A DNA stretch of 64,000 nt, taken from NCBI RefSeq assembly GCF_000165425.1, contig NW_001799619.1, positions 624,578-688,577 of the forward strand. Reading direction: 5' to 3'. The stretch's first letter is position 1, and each line of letters begins with the position of its first letter. The notes beneath the pieces are model-generated. The model saw only the letters and a list, made by a program, of their open reading frames with translations, had not been told where the DNA came from and did no database searches. The position numbers were made by a program, and so were the translations under genes. The stretch is from Paramecium tetraurelia. Its lineage: Eukaryota; Ciliophora; Oligohymenophorea; Peniculida; Parameciidae. Positions 45,582-57,700 of this stretch are shown here, piece after piece.

Positions 45582-46019
45582 GATTTCTTCTGACTCCTAC
45601 AACAAAACTAACAGATTAGATAATGAATGTTATCGTAATTTTGTTTTGATTCAGTTTGAATATTTCACCTTACTGTCAGAAGTACCTCTGAGTTTAAAAA
45701 TATTTATATATACATTTTTCAACTTTTAAAAAGATATGATAAATTAAAAATAAAAGGAATTTAAGTGGAGGGGATTTCCAAGATTTTTTAATTAATTAGA
45801 AATACGTATATAAGTTTTGGATTTCAATATATTAAGTCAATAATGCACTTTCTAGAAGGAATTAGTTTTATAATTAAAAAGCAATAAATGATTTTATAAT
45901 ATTATTTATATTAATTCTTTATAATACAATTATCAAATTATTGAAATAATTATATTACAAATTTACCAATAAATTAGAAGAGCACAAAATTAATACAAAA
46001 TAACTACTAAATAGTATTA
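45582..46019. other. 438-nt AT-rich stretch without recognised gene
   Basis: No coding frame is convincing. It contains a purine-rich island GGAATTTAAGTGGAGGGGATTTCC (45759-45782), whose GGAAT/GGATTTCC ends form a short imperfect inverted repeat. Nothing else was recognised. Confidence 0.35.
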
Positions 46020-47277
46020 TCAATTTTTTCTAGAATTGTGATGTGCTTTATACATATCTAGAACTTATTCCCAAGTTTGTAACTTAGCAAGCAAGAAGGT
46101 TTTTAAATTTTTTCTAAATAGTAATCATTTCATACTGATTATATTCTCGAATATCATCTGTGCCAACCATTCCATTGAGATATTTGGCTAGGAAAAGCAA
46201 CTGCTTATCCAGCTTATTATCATAGAATGGAACAATGGGGATGCCATTATCAAGTTAGAAGAAGTAACTAATCGCAGAGTTATCTACTAGAACAGTCTTA
46301 GAAAGTGGCCGATTCTTGATAATGGACAAATCCTTGACATATTAGCCTTGATCAGAGAAGCAACAATGCTCTCTCGACAGGACTCGAGATATGATTCTCT
46401 TCGGATCAATGTACTCGACGATCTAGGTAGATGAGTGAACTTACTCGTTTAGCATATGATCCATGTGAGGCAGTGAACACGATGATCTCAAAATTAGGTT
46501 CCAACAATTCGAGCATTGCCTGTAAACCAGGTCGAACAGAGACGCCAACTTAAAATGTTTCATCTTAAGAAAGTTTGATGATTAGCTTTTTGTCACAAGG
46601 CAATTTCAGATCTAGCGTGCAATGTACCATGGTCTCATCCAAATCAAGTAGTACTGTATACTTTTTATTATTATCTAGTTCAAAAATTGAGTATTACCTT
46701 TTGGATCCTTTGGGATAATCACTGGTTTTGGTCTGTAAATTATCTTGGAATTAGCACATTATTTAAATGACATGAAGCTTGATTAAAAATGATCCTTGAA
46801 AAGTCTGTTGAAATAGTTATCCTTACTTTCAAAAGCAGTGACAACATCAGAAATATAATAAATTGAGTTAGTATCATGCATGCTTGTGTTTTGAACTATC
46901 CTTGGCGAGTCTTTGATGGAGAATGCATCACTATTCTATTTGGTGATGGGTCTGTAGATTAATTTGGGAGCTGTTTATTTTCTGCTTAAAACTCTTTGAT
47001 TGTCTGGAATGTTTTGTTTCTCGAAGGTTTCATTGGGTTCTGTTTTTTGAATGAAATTTTATTTCAAAACTCGAGACACATTCTTAAGAGTGAGTACTCT
47101 ACTTGGAGTGACTTAATATATTTTGTCAATAGACATCGAATTCTCAGTCTGATTGTTGCGCTAGGTTTTCAGTATATCATATCGTAAGTTAATGGAATCA
47201 GTTCTCTTTGGTTAACGAGCAGTTAATTATGGTTGTAGAAATTTAAGATTTGGTGAACTCTTTTGATGTCCTCTCAT
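46020..47277 (-). CDS. SCP/FCP1-type (DLDET) protein phosphatase
   Basis: A HAD-superfamily serine phosphatase of the NIF/SCP family. The start is at 47277 (MRGHQKSSPNLKFLQPQ). The N-terminal 200 residues are disordered and basic. After a 23-nt intron the catalytic domain begins YTVLLDLDETMVHCTL with both catalytic aspartates of DxDxT (family DLDETLVH). Then come VGVSVRPGLQAMLEL, the motif II line FEIIVFTASHGSYAKR, IISRVLSREHCCFSDQGQY, KDLSIIKNRPLSKTVLVDNS with the acidic motif III, and NGIPIVPFYDNKLD. The stop is TGA 46022-46020. Relatives dephosphorylate the RNA polymerase II CTD or Smad-like proteins; the substrate here is unknown. Confidence 0.93.
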
Positions 47278-47322
47278 TTATTATTTTTATTTAATTAATT
47301 TTACCCTATCATACAAAACTAT

Positions 47323-50278
47323 TCAAAAATCAAGGTATGTCACTGCTGCGCTGATCTCTATTAAATCAAATGGTTTCGATATGAAATAATCCATCCCATT
47401 CCGAAAGCATTCCAATTTGCTATTTAAATCAACCACTGTAGCCGTGGCAATTGCAAACCCTTTGTCCATACTACCCAATTACATCATTTATTTGATTTGC
47501 TAAACGAATTCTCCTCCTCTTAAAATCTATGTAATATAATGGAGTATTATTTACTGGAATATTGAGATCAATTATATATAATAAATAAAAGCGATTGCCA
47601 CAATGACAGGGTTATCTCTTCTTGTTTTCTATTATTTCCATTGCTTGAACTCCATTAAAACAATAATCGCATTTGATATCATACTTCTAGAGTACTTTCT
47701 GTAGGACAATAACTGAAAATGGATCATTGTCTAGGAGTAGTACTTTAGAACAACAATTGGTTCTTAATCTATACTTAATGACATGAGCTAAGAGTTTAGG
47801 ATGGAATTCTGGTAATCTTACTTGATTGGCTGCTTGTTCTGTTTGACCAAAATCAATAAGTGTAAAAGTCTATTGAGATTCATGAGGAGATTCAATTTTT
47901 CCTACTACGCTCAAATTGTTTCTGTTTAGAATACGAGTGATTTGTTGAATGCTATCTGATTATATTTATTATTTCAATGTTCCAGAAAAGCTTCCACTAT
48001 GTTCTCTTGATTACTTGTAAGGGGTGCCACTATTCAGAAATGCTTTGGAATTGGATGTTTCTTACCGAATCTTGGAGATTTACGAAAAATAGGCACTTTA
48101 TAAATCTATTGGATCTGTGGGTTTATAGGACAACTATTTGGATAATTGAGTAAACGACAACAATTTAGATTCACCTCCTGGATTGTTGGAATTCATATTT
48201 TCTTAGAGTAACAGAGACAAAGAGGTTTCAAAGTATTTCTTTTTACCAAGTATTTTTATTGGTCCAGAATCTGCTGCTGAATTTTGGTATTTCATTTAAG
48301 AAGTCTAGGATTCGATAACAAATGTGAAAGTACAAAATCCTTAATTATCAATTAGGAATTCAAGTCCTCTTTTGAATGAACCTGCTAATTACCAACAAAG
48401 GAGTATGCTCATTTGCAATTCTAGGGGATTTGTAAAGTCTAATTCATTTACAGCCTTCTGGCTTTTCAATTGCTAATTGAGGATTTTGGTCAGATTTATT
48501 ATCCTTTGCTTGTTTAGTTCATCAAAATCTGATTTTGTATCTTTGATGGTGATCATCACTCCTTATAAAGTGTAACTCTTGATCTCCAACTTAATAGAAC
48601 TTTGGGATGATGATTACAGAAAATAATACAGTAGACAGGAGATTATTTATTTAATCTGAAAATAAAATGTAAAATTACTCTTTCTGCATCACTAAAGATG
48701 ATTGCATTGCCATCTTACAAGTCTATATTGGTTGTCAATTTGATTTATTTGAGTTGTAACACAGGTTCAAAATTTAAAAGTAATTCGTCCAGTAGATCTT
48801 CCATTTTGATTGCATTCATCTTGAAGAATAATTGATTTGTCAGATAGAATATGTAATCTTTCATGGAATTCAAAAAATAGGTGAATCTCTGACTTGAGTA
48901 CCTCATATTTTATAAGCAATTAACAATATACTCATCTTTATTATTATTAAGCTATTTTTGAGAATAGCTTATCTGATTCTTTGATTCGTTGTTCTATTCA
49001 TTATTTTATTATTATTATTGATCAATGTGATGGATAAGGATGAGGATATAAGTGAGTATGCAATTAACATAGTTGATAGACTCATGAGAATAAGTGAGAT
49101 AGATGTTTTGTAGGACTAAACTGGTTTCTTGATTTTGCATCTTTGGGGCAATTGGAATGTGATCTAGAGTAAATAGAATGAATTTATGATTATCTATTTG
49201 ATTTACAAACAATTTAATTTGTATTCCATCCAAATCCAAGAAATCATTCTTCACTTTGAATATAGTCATGGTGAAGAATCTCCATCTTTCTATCAATATC
49301 ATTAATTTACTTTTCAAAATCTTTGATTAAGAACATAGTAAGGTCTCTAAGCGAAAATTGGCCTTTGATTTTACATCTGTGCACCTCATTGAGATTGTTC
49401 AACAAGAAGGAACCACTAGATGATATTCAATATCTACTTACTCACTGAATAAAGAATCGCTGAATCCCGATTGTCCCAATAATTCATTAATCTCCTTGCT
49501 TCCGATCAGTATGGTGGATTCCAAAAAGGTAGCTTCGCAATCCAATTTGTCACCAATGTTCTTCTATAACTTCCCAAGATAGAATGTTTAATAAACAATA
49601 GTAAAATCTATATTGTAAACTAAGACAGACTGATTTGAGAGCCACGACCTTGAATTCTTTTTACACTCATTAGTACATATTAGTCATGATGAGATCATCT
49701 TCATTCAACACTTGCTGAACACTGTTCAATTACAATGGTTTAATATCTGAAGACGACATTCCAGGGGATTTCGATAATTCATCTTGTCTAAATGATTTAA
49801 TTTCTTGAGATTTTGCATGAAACGTCGGAGGTGCATCCTGAGTGAGTTTCTGAGGCAGCTATTGATTAGATTATAGTTCATTGAATTTACATTGCATTCC
49901 TATCTAAAGAAATACAAAAAAACAATAAGAATAGAAGATCAAATTTTAAGGTAGTGTTATAAGATTGGAGTGATCATATAGGATGGCTTGAAGTGCCAGT
50001 TTACTTAAGATGGCTAGTTTGAGATTGTGTTAGAGTTCCAAATGGTTAATCAATAGTAAAGAGAGTTCCTGGTTGGAGATTGCAAAGTATAACACAATGG
50101 TCAGCAATCTGAGGTTGAATAAAAAATGGAATTGCTTTTAGGATGGCTTTTTGAGAATGAAGTTTTGTATTTTACAGTAGGCAATGATGAAAGTAAGGAA
50201 GATGTTTATGCAAGCAAGGATGAGGGTTTGAATGTTAATTTAATTGAAAGTTTCTTGAATAGAGAAATGGCATACCAT
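47323..50278 (-). CDS. Hybrid histidine-kinase relic with receiver domain
   Basis: The start is at 50278 (MVCHFSIQETFNQ). The N-terminus has several membrane helices (LILACINIFLTFIIAYC, FYSYCFFVFLQIG). A sensor-like region follows, then an H-box-like line YLTYSHESINYVNCIL (about 49045-49095) with a histidine. HATPase-like sequence comes next (IKMEDLLDELLLNFEPVLQL, then IIFSDAERIKQIISCLLYYF), but the N-box asparagine is missing, the G1 box DxGxG is DTKSD, and the G2 glycines are absent. The C-terminal receiver is well kept: SKVLLLDNDPFSVIVL, phospho-Asp in YIIDLNIPILRGG (47555-47575), GFAIATATVVDLN, and FISKPFDLIE, stop TGA 47325-47323. It is therefore a membrane hybrid kinase with a degraded ATP site but an apparently working receiver. 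Confidence 0.8.
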
Positions 50279-50392
50279 ATGAAATTTTAAGGATGAGGAG
50301 GAGTTCTGATAAGAGTATTTCTGATATTTATAATTTAGCATTATTCATAATAAATTTATTATAAGAAGAATATACAATATTTTATATATTTA

Positions 50393-51240
50393 TGTCATTT
50401 CTATAAATACTTAGCGACATAATAGGATGGACCTACTTTGCTGCTTGGAGTATCAGTTTTTATCCGTAAATCTATGAAAATTGGAAATTGAAAAAGTATC
50501 ATATAGCATATATCTAAGTGTGAATGGATTGAGTGTTGATTATGTGGGTTTGAACATAACAGGATATATCTGTTTATGCATTTACAGTACAGCCGGATAT
50601 CTTGATTAATCTTTGGAGGTTGGAACAATTCACCCTGAGGACTTGGCATTCGCATATCATGGCTTATTGTGCACAATCATAATAATAGGCCAGATGATCT
50701 TTTATCCTGTATTAAATCCTTAGATTACAGTTAGGAGACAATAAATTATCAATTTACATTATAGCCGTCTTGGTATTCCTATGGACCCTTACACCAATCT
50801 ATTTCCTATTGACACAAGTACTATACTAATGAATTAATTAGACATTCGATGTGTTCCATGTATCTGTTAGTTACAATGCATATAGAATGATTGGTTATGA
50901 CAAATTGCTGATAAGCTTTATCAAGTATATTCCATAAGTATACTGGAATTACAAAAGGAAGAAAACACTAGGTTGGAACATTTGGGTAAGTCTATTGGAT
51001 ATAACAGGTGGACTGTTATCTGTTCTGTAAACTATAATGGATCAATTTATTTAAGATGGTAAGCTATGTCTATAATTAGTAAACAACGAGATAAACCCAG
51101 TCAAATTTGCATTGGGGTTGCTGACAATTGGTTTTGATTCGATTTTGATCTTCTAACATTATTTTCTATATCCACCAAAGAAGGAAACTTAGGTTATGGA
51201 TTATGTCACAATGAAGGATAATGGAATAGATGATATATGA
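50393..51240 (+). CDS. CTNS: Cystinosin-family lysosomal cystine/H+ exporter
   Basis: ATG at 50393 (MSFLQILSDIIGWTYFAAW). The first PQ-loop is SISFYPQIYENWKLKK, followed by a 23-nt intron and NVNGLSVDYVGLNITGY (family RRSVxGLSFDF). TM segments and the loop GTIHPEDLAFAYHGLL match cystinosin's TxxPxDVxFSxHA. The second PQ-loop KYIPQVYWNYKRKKTLGWNI and DITGGLLSVLQTIMDQ with NPVKFALGLLTIGFD complete the seven-helix protein. The stop is TGA 51238-51240. It exports cystine from lysosomes with protons. The family assignment is strong; the C-terminal lysosomal sorting signal is not obvious (the end reads KDNGIDDI). Confidence 0.93.
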
Positions 51241-51276
51241 TAAATACTAGATTATACACATTATAATTAGAGAATA

Positions 51277-52555
51277 TCAATGATGCTTATGGATCTCCAT
51301 TTTTCTTACATTTGCACACCTAGCATCTTAATCTGCATTGATCTCAAAGTCAGCAGTTATTCCTATCTTAAAACTATCATTTTGATGTCTTTGTTAAAAG
51401 CGAGATCTCTTTTCATTTGGACTTAATGACTCATTTCTAAAGTATTCTAACTATAATGCTTCTTGAGCATTCACTCTTTTGCAAGGATCCATCTCAAGCA
51501 TAGCTCGTATTAAACGAATTGCCTATTTGGGTGTGTTGGCTTTCTCTAAGACCTTGAAGTCGATGGAACCATTCCTTAAGATGTTGTAAAAAACATTGGA
51601 TTCTTGCATATATCGAATGGGATGTATATCTTCTCCTGAATATAATTTATATAAGATCGCTCCACAACTGTAGACATCCATTTTGTCATTTTGGATAGGA
51701 CTGTCTTGTAAGGCTTCAGGAGCAGTATACATGCCATATAATATTGGCTTAGCATTTGTGTCATCTTATTTCATTGCAAAGTTGAAATCTACCAATTTCA
51801 AACTATCCAGTTTTCCAGATTGTGCAAACATTATATTGGCTGGTTTGATATCTCTGTGGACTATTCCCTCACCCTTCAAATAAACCAAAGCTTACAAGAG
51901 AGCCTTAGATTTAGTTATTTATATTAATACCTAAATAATAATTTTGCACTGTTAATGTGTTGTAATTAGATTTCTCTCAATTAATTTTGATAGCGTTTGA
52001 CCTCCCATTAGTTCCATTATTATATAATAATATTGCTCTCCCTAAAAGTATTCTTTGAATTGGATGATATGACTATGTTCCAAGTTCTGATGCATCCTGA
52101 TTTCCTAATAAAAATCATCTTTTCTTTCCAAACATTTCAATGCCCACAAGGATTTGTTTACGGTGTCTTCCACTCTAAACACTTTACTATCTGCTCCTTC
52201 TCCAATTTAATTACTACACTTAAACAAGTTCACTATGCCATCAAAAACTATCTTGCCTCCTATTAATCTACGCATTTCCTCTAATTCCTTGTGATTCCCT
52301 TTAAAAAACTTCACTTTCTTCTTAACTATGATTCCAAAGGCATGGATTCTTTGTTGTTCTGTGTACCAATAGACTTTGTTGTCAAAATTAAGAGGGCAAA
52401 CATACTTAGTCTTCTGGGATTTAAACTATTATAAGGGTTTGAGAATATACCTAGTTAATTCGAATTTAATCAGTAAGGATATTCACAGTATAATAGGAAT
52501 TCATGAAATAATGGATACGCTCGCAAGTAAAGGAAAGATTTACTGGTAATGACAT
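51277..52555 (-). CDS. Ser/Thr protein kinase with N-terminal PH-like lead and DFN motif
   Basis: The start is at 52555 (MSLPVNLSFTCERIHYF). The N-terminal 100 residues (KVYWYTEQQRIHAFGIIVKK, MRRLIGGKIVFDGIVNLFKC) look like the small beta-domain that precedes many Paramecium kinases. The kinase domain has QIGEGADSKVFRV, the ATP lysine in LWALKCLER, HRDIKPANIMF (about 51845-51865), and LVDFNFAMK (51780-51795), where the DFG glycine is asparagine. It continues MYTAPEALQD, KMDVYSCGAILYKLYSGE and DPCKRVNAQEALQLEYF. The Asp that binds Mg2+ is kept, so activity is possible. CAMK/CDPK-like by overall pattern, but without EF-hands. The stop is TGA 51279-51277. Confidence 0.88.
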
Positions 52556-52669
52556 GGGGGCTTCAACAATATATATTTTATTATTTATAAGAAACACAAT
52601 AACTAATATAAAAGAGAAATATAGGAAAGCCATTTATATAGTGATGCGGGATTTCAAAACTGTGATAAT

Positions 52670-53023
52670 TCAATCATTATTAAGCAATAAATTCCTGCCA
52701 TACTTTTTCAATGCATAAACTACATCCATGGCTTAAACGGTATTTCTTTAGGCATGTTCAGTGTAAATGATGGCATCTTTGACCAAGGATGACAAGAAAT
52801 TAACTATGACATCTCTAATTTAAGATTTGCATACGAAATCATACCTAGTTGTCGGATAAGAATCTGATGAAATTCTTTTAACTCCTCCTCTTCGAGCCAG
52901 TCTACGTATGTCACCATTAGTGATGTGTTACCCTCCCTTCTTCTCTTTATTCATTCTACTCTTGTGTCTTTTAGCACCTGCTAGCTTACCCTATCCCATA
53001 CGTTTGCCCTTTTGGTTGTCCAT
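52670..53023 (-). CDS. Divergent histone H4 variant
   Basis: ATG at 53023-53021 to TGA 52672-52670 with one 30-nt intron (about 52820-52850), 107 residues. The tail MDNQKGKRMGQGKLAGAKRH keeps the GKxxGAKRH core around Lys16, but then carries KSRMNKEKKGGQHITNGD where canonical H4 has the shorter RKVLRDNIQGITKPA. The histone fold is unmistakable: IRRLARRGGVKRIS is identical to H4. The first loop/helix is altered (SSDSYPTTRDVIVNFLSSLV for GLIYEETRGVLKVFLENVI), and KDAIIYTEHAQRNTVQAMDV and VYALKKYGRNLLLNND close it. H4 is among the most conserved proteins known, so this is a bona fide variant or a rapidly evolving paralog, probably with a specialised nuclear role. Confidence 0.93.
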
Positions 53024-53118
53024 TCCAATGAGATTAATTTAAATTTAAATAAAAATAAGCGCTAATAATTTGTTTATTATAAGTTATATAATCATTTTTT
53101 AATATTCGTAAATCATCA

Positions 53119-53583
53119 TCAACTGAAATACTTCATGTATCTAAAAATGAGATCTTCTGAAACAAATAGATCATAATTCAATAACTCCAATACTTCCAAT
53201 TCCATTTCATTCAACAATCTTAAAGAAATTCCACCCAACTTGGCGAAATATTTATTCGAGTATTTATGATCATCCCAAAATTTAATACAAATAACTAACA
53301 AGACCAATGTGAGTGTATATAAACTAGCTTAATCCAACCATAAATGTTCATTTTTAGTAGTAAATCTATCAAGATATATTAACACTATTGCATAACATTG
53401 AATTGAACAATCACTATAAAGCAGAAGACGTTTCAAGTAGTCAGAATAACCAATTTTAGGAAGAGTTCTCTGTGAAAACTTACAAATTTTTCCACTAGAA
53501 TTCCATCTATATATTATTTGACCACTTAATTTCAGAAACATTTCAGACGTCTAGTCTACATTGTAGTCTAGAGCTGAAGTCAT
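53119..53583 (-). CDS. Pho80/P-U-type cyclin
   Basis: An intronless frame of 154 codons from ATG 53583-53581 (MTSALDYNVDQTSEMFLK) to TGA 53121-53119. It matches the small cyclin family (Pho80, PCL, cyclin P/U): RTLPKIGYSDYLKRLL, then SIQCYAIVLIYLDRFTTKN, LVLLVICIKFWDDHKYSNKY, FAKLGGISLRLLNEMELEV and LELLNYDLFVSEDLIFRYM. The conserved Lys and Glu that contact the CDK (K of CIKFWDD and E of NEMELEVL) are present. It probably binds a CDK and regulates nutrient or cell-cycle signalling. Confidence 0.9.
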
Positions 53584-53695
53584 CCTTTCTTGATTGATAA
53601 ATTATTTTTTTAAAATATAATTAATGATCAATAATATTTCTTTAATTATTTAAGATTTCTTACACCTATATATTTTATATCTGATAATATTTTTA

Positions 53696-54010
53696 TCATT
53701 TCCTTATTGCTTTCCTCAAAATTGCAATTCCAAAACCAAGACTCAATCCCACAATGCTCATTCCCAAATACTTCTTCGGGTCCTACACATCCCAACAATA
53801 CACTTTCAAAATCGAATGCGTTCCAAATACTCTATTCACCTCAGAATAAATTTGAGCATTGTTATATCCCTTCCTCAACAATTTCCTCACAATATCCCTT
53901 TACTCCTTAGCACATGGAGTCTCTATGAATTCAATCGTTGAATTCACACTCTCCCCATCCAAACTTCGAATCCCTTTGCAAATCTCCAAGAACCTTTCTT
54001 CTCTTTCCAT
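53696..54010 (-). CDS. Small CcmH-like, C-terminally anchored protein (5' end uncertain)
   Basis: From ATG 54010-54008 (MEREERFLEICKGIRSLDG) to TGA 53698-53696, 104 residues. The pattern SLDGESVNST, then AKEQRDIVRKLLRKGYNNAQ and IYSEVNRVFG, recalls the CcmH/NrfF fold of cytochrome c maturation (system I, which ciliate mitochondria use). However, the CxxC motif is missing: only the C of EICKG and the C of ETPC remain. A C-terminal helix (YLGMSIVGLSLGFGIAIL) could anchor it. The frame is also open upstream (VELSQFYYQDYK), and coding-like exons extend to about 54745 (e.g. VDDKDVLYQMEYFYLRDM), so this may be the last exon of a longer gene. The CcmH assignment is tentative. Confidence 0.45.
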
Positions 54011-54779
54011 TTTATAATCTTAATAATAAAATTAACTTAATTCAACACCCTAAGAATAATCCAATCCATCCCCCCTAATTATCATCTCATTGCTTCTATT
54101 CCTACAACTCCTGTGCACAACCCTCACTTCATAATCATTTTTCAAATTGAATTTGATCCTCAGAATTATTTGACATGTTATCTAAATTTGTAGTATTTTG
54201 ATAGTTTAGATCTATTTAGAATAAATGCGTAAAAGTCACCCCTAAACTATAATCTCCATCTTAATCATATATATTCTGCAGATCCACTTTTAAATTTCTG
54301 ATTTATTTACAATTTAGTTTTTGTTGAACCTTGCCATTTCATACATACAACTAAATGCCTATTGAAAATAATGTCCAAATCATTCCCAATAATTCTCCAT
54401 TTACTTATTTTTAGAGTGATCTTATGGGTAAATTTAGAACATAAATCTTATGAGTAAGGAATTGCTTTGTATGTTTAATATGATTTTAAAGGCTGATGAA
54501 TATTAGATAACTATTCGACTTTTACAAAAACCTATTCCATCCAATTTATTCTATCATATCTCTCAGGTAAAAATACTCCATTTAGTAAAGAACATCCTTA
54601 TCATCAACACTTTTTAACTCATACTGTATCTCTGCAGGTTGTATATCTTTTATTTATTGACACTACTCTCCTTGCCTAGTTATAATATTTCATCAGATTA
54701 TTCTATATATTTATAAATAATATCAATACTTGAAATTTAATACGATTCTAATTCTAAAATTATATATAATTCATATTAT

Positions 54780-57700
54780 ATGTTTAATCAAAATTCCTCT
54801 TCATTATCCCAAGGATAATAGTAGACTCCGACCAATTAGAAAGTTAGTGAAATTTAGGCCTAGTAATTCCCTCCAGTTGGATCAAACTTTATTAAAACTG
54901 TATAAATTCCGAATTAAAATTCATAAATTGCATTACAACCAGGCTAATCAGTGCCCAGTAACTTTTAGATTACTTTAAACCAACAGTCCTAAGTTAATAA
55001 ACTTGCCCAGAATTTGGTAAACCTTCAAATCTAGATTAGCAGAATCCTATAAATTTTCCGATTCCTCAAATTTAATAGGTTGTTCAACCTGCCTCAATCT
55101 AAATCAATTAGACCAATTTGAACAATCAACAATTCCCATAACACCCATAGACAAAGTCAGTGGTTAATCAATTAATACAACCTCAAAATTAACCTCAAGT
55201 TCATTTATGTATAATTCTATTAAAATATTTGTTTAGAGTAATAACCTATATTGGAGTTCAAACAAGTTCCTTATCTGGAAAATAATGAATTAAGTAATTA
55301 AAATAATAGTAACTTACTCTAGAATTGAAGAAGGATCACTTAGATCAATTGGAAGAGAAATCTAAGGAACTTTCAAGATAATTAGAAGAAATGAATCTAA
55401 AAATGAGTAACTTGAACCAATAGAGATAATAATTTTTAGGGAGAATATAAAATCTCAAAAAAGAAATTGATGCAGAAGAAACAAAAAGGAAATAACTCAC
55501 TCAATAACTAGAAAATTAATAATAGACTTTAGATTCTAAAAAGTCAGAATTAAAAGTTCAATTCGATGAGGCATAAATAGAGAGGAATGAATTTTAAACA
55601 TAACTGGGTATGGAAGTTCAAAGGATCAATCAACTGACTTAAGAATATAGAGAATCTGTCAAAAGCACAACTAGTGACTCGACCAAATAAATATAATCAA
55701 GACTTGATTAATTATACGAATAAAATCGAAAATTGAAAGACGAATTAGAATTACAACAAGAAAGCTAATAAACTAACTAAAATAAAGAGCATTAAATATA
55801 GAGATTATAAGAAATTGTTGAAAGCAAAGAAAGATACAAAAGGTAAGTTGATTAAGAATCGAAACTAATACAAGATGACATTGATTAGTATGAGTCTCAA
55901 ATACAAATGAGGGATCAAAATATCAATCAGTTAAGTTTCGAATTAAAATAAGAAGAGAAAAAACTCAAAACCTTAATTTAATAGGTTGATTCTATGAAAG
56001 AATAGATCAAACTCAATGATGATAGAATTCGTCTAAAAAGTTAACAGATTTCCTAATTAGAGGAGAAAGCCTTGTCTGTCTTTAAAAATTCTGGAAATAG
56101 GTAGTAGTTAAATGCCCTAAAACAAGATGTTGAACATCAGGATTTGATGTATGATCAAGAATTAAGGAAAAAGTAAGGAGAAATTACACAATCAAAAATA
56201 GCTTTGGGAAACAATAAAAAATAATAAAAAGAACTTGAAGAAAATCAAAGACAACTTAAAATAAAGTAAGGAAAGGAATTGCAAATGAAGTTTAAAGAGA
56301 GCTTTGGTTAACTTGAAGTTTGCTTCTTAATAGATTCAACAGCGTAAGGAATTTCAATTTATTGTTAGATCAATGGAGCCTTATAAGAGATAAGCTCAGC
56401 TTTGTGTTAAAGGAAGTGTGAAGGCAATCAAAGTATTAACATAGAGAGACACAAGTTGGTCTACTGTATGTTACGTTGATACAGACATCTTACCAAAGTT
56501 GGGAGGAATGTATCAATAGTATGGGTTCACAAGAGATTCAAATGAATTAGAAAGGTTTATTGAATAAGTCAAATGTACTCCTAATAGAGATTTGCCAGAA
56601 GATGTAGAAGGAGGCATGAAATAAATGTTGAATAATATACCCTGGTAAACCAAATTTAAGTTAGCTATATTAATTTGTGATTGCCCATGTCATGGAACTA
56701 AGTTCCATAATTATCGTAAAAATGAGGATTTCTAACCAGATGCTGATTTCACTCCAACTATCGAAAGAATGATTTAGGAGGAAATATTCTTCATAGGAAT
56801 TATATTTACTAAACATACAATCAAGATGTATGAGGAAATAACAAAAATATATCAGAGACACGGAAAGGAAGAATATTTTATTTTATCAGATTTAAGTAAT
56901 ATTTCTTAAGACTTATAATATGAAAAATTAACTGAAGTCTTAAGCTTTGCATCTGCATAAGCAACATAAACAAATGTGAAAACTACAAGAACCTTAAACC
57001 AAGCCAATGCCATTTTAAAAAATGAAGAAAGCAAAAATTCCCCTGCTAGTCCAGTTGAAGCCCTTTGCAAAGTCGATCTCAAGTAAGGTCTAAATGCAGA
57101 CAATGCTGTAAGAGAGACTTTTAAGGTCTTTAGACTTTAAATGAAAGAAGAATCTTTCTAAGAGAAAATGAAAGCCATTTAGAATATTGGAGTTAATGAT
57201 TTCTCATTGATTGAAGAAAATGATTGGGATTGCTTGAGATCAAAAAATGCATTTGCAAAAGGAGCAATGAAAGCAGCCTTTTTGATGATTAAATCTAAAA
57301 ATATGGGTTCTAAGAATGAATTCTACGTTTGTAAGACTCCTTTGAATATGCAACCCTATCCAAATTAGGAGAGTGCTATTAAAGAATGCATATTGCATTT
57401 AGTGAGTCAGAAGTGGTTGAGAAAGTATTACAAGGATTTGGATGAAGTAGCAGCATCAACAAAATAGCAATATCCACAAATCAGTTACTCAGATATTCTC
57501 TTGCTCCAAGATGCAAATAGTATATTTATGTTTTATAATAGAAAAATTTTGGTTGGCTGAGAGATTCTTTGAAGGTAATTTTATTAAGTACAATAACAAT
57601 TGGGGATTTGTGAATAGCTCAACGGATGATATTAATAAATTAGCTCAATGCTTTTCTTATTATACATACTTCAAAAGCGATTATCAATATTTGATATGCG

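Noticed and set aside
47323-50278. Bacterial contamination suggested by two-component domains
   Set aside because: TAA/TAG glutamine codons and 23-28 nt introns interrupt the gene, and hybrid kinases are known in ciliates.
50401-50676. Minus-strand ORF containing SHDMRMP, resembling a histidine-kinase H-box
   Set aside because: It is the antisense of the cystinosin gene, whose plus-strand frame (HPEDLAFAYHGLL) is clearly conserved; the resemblance is coincidental.
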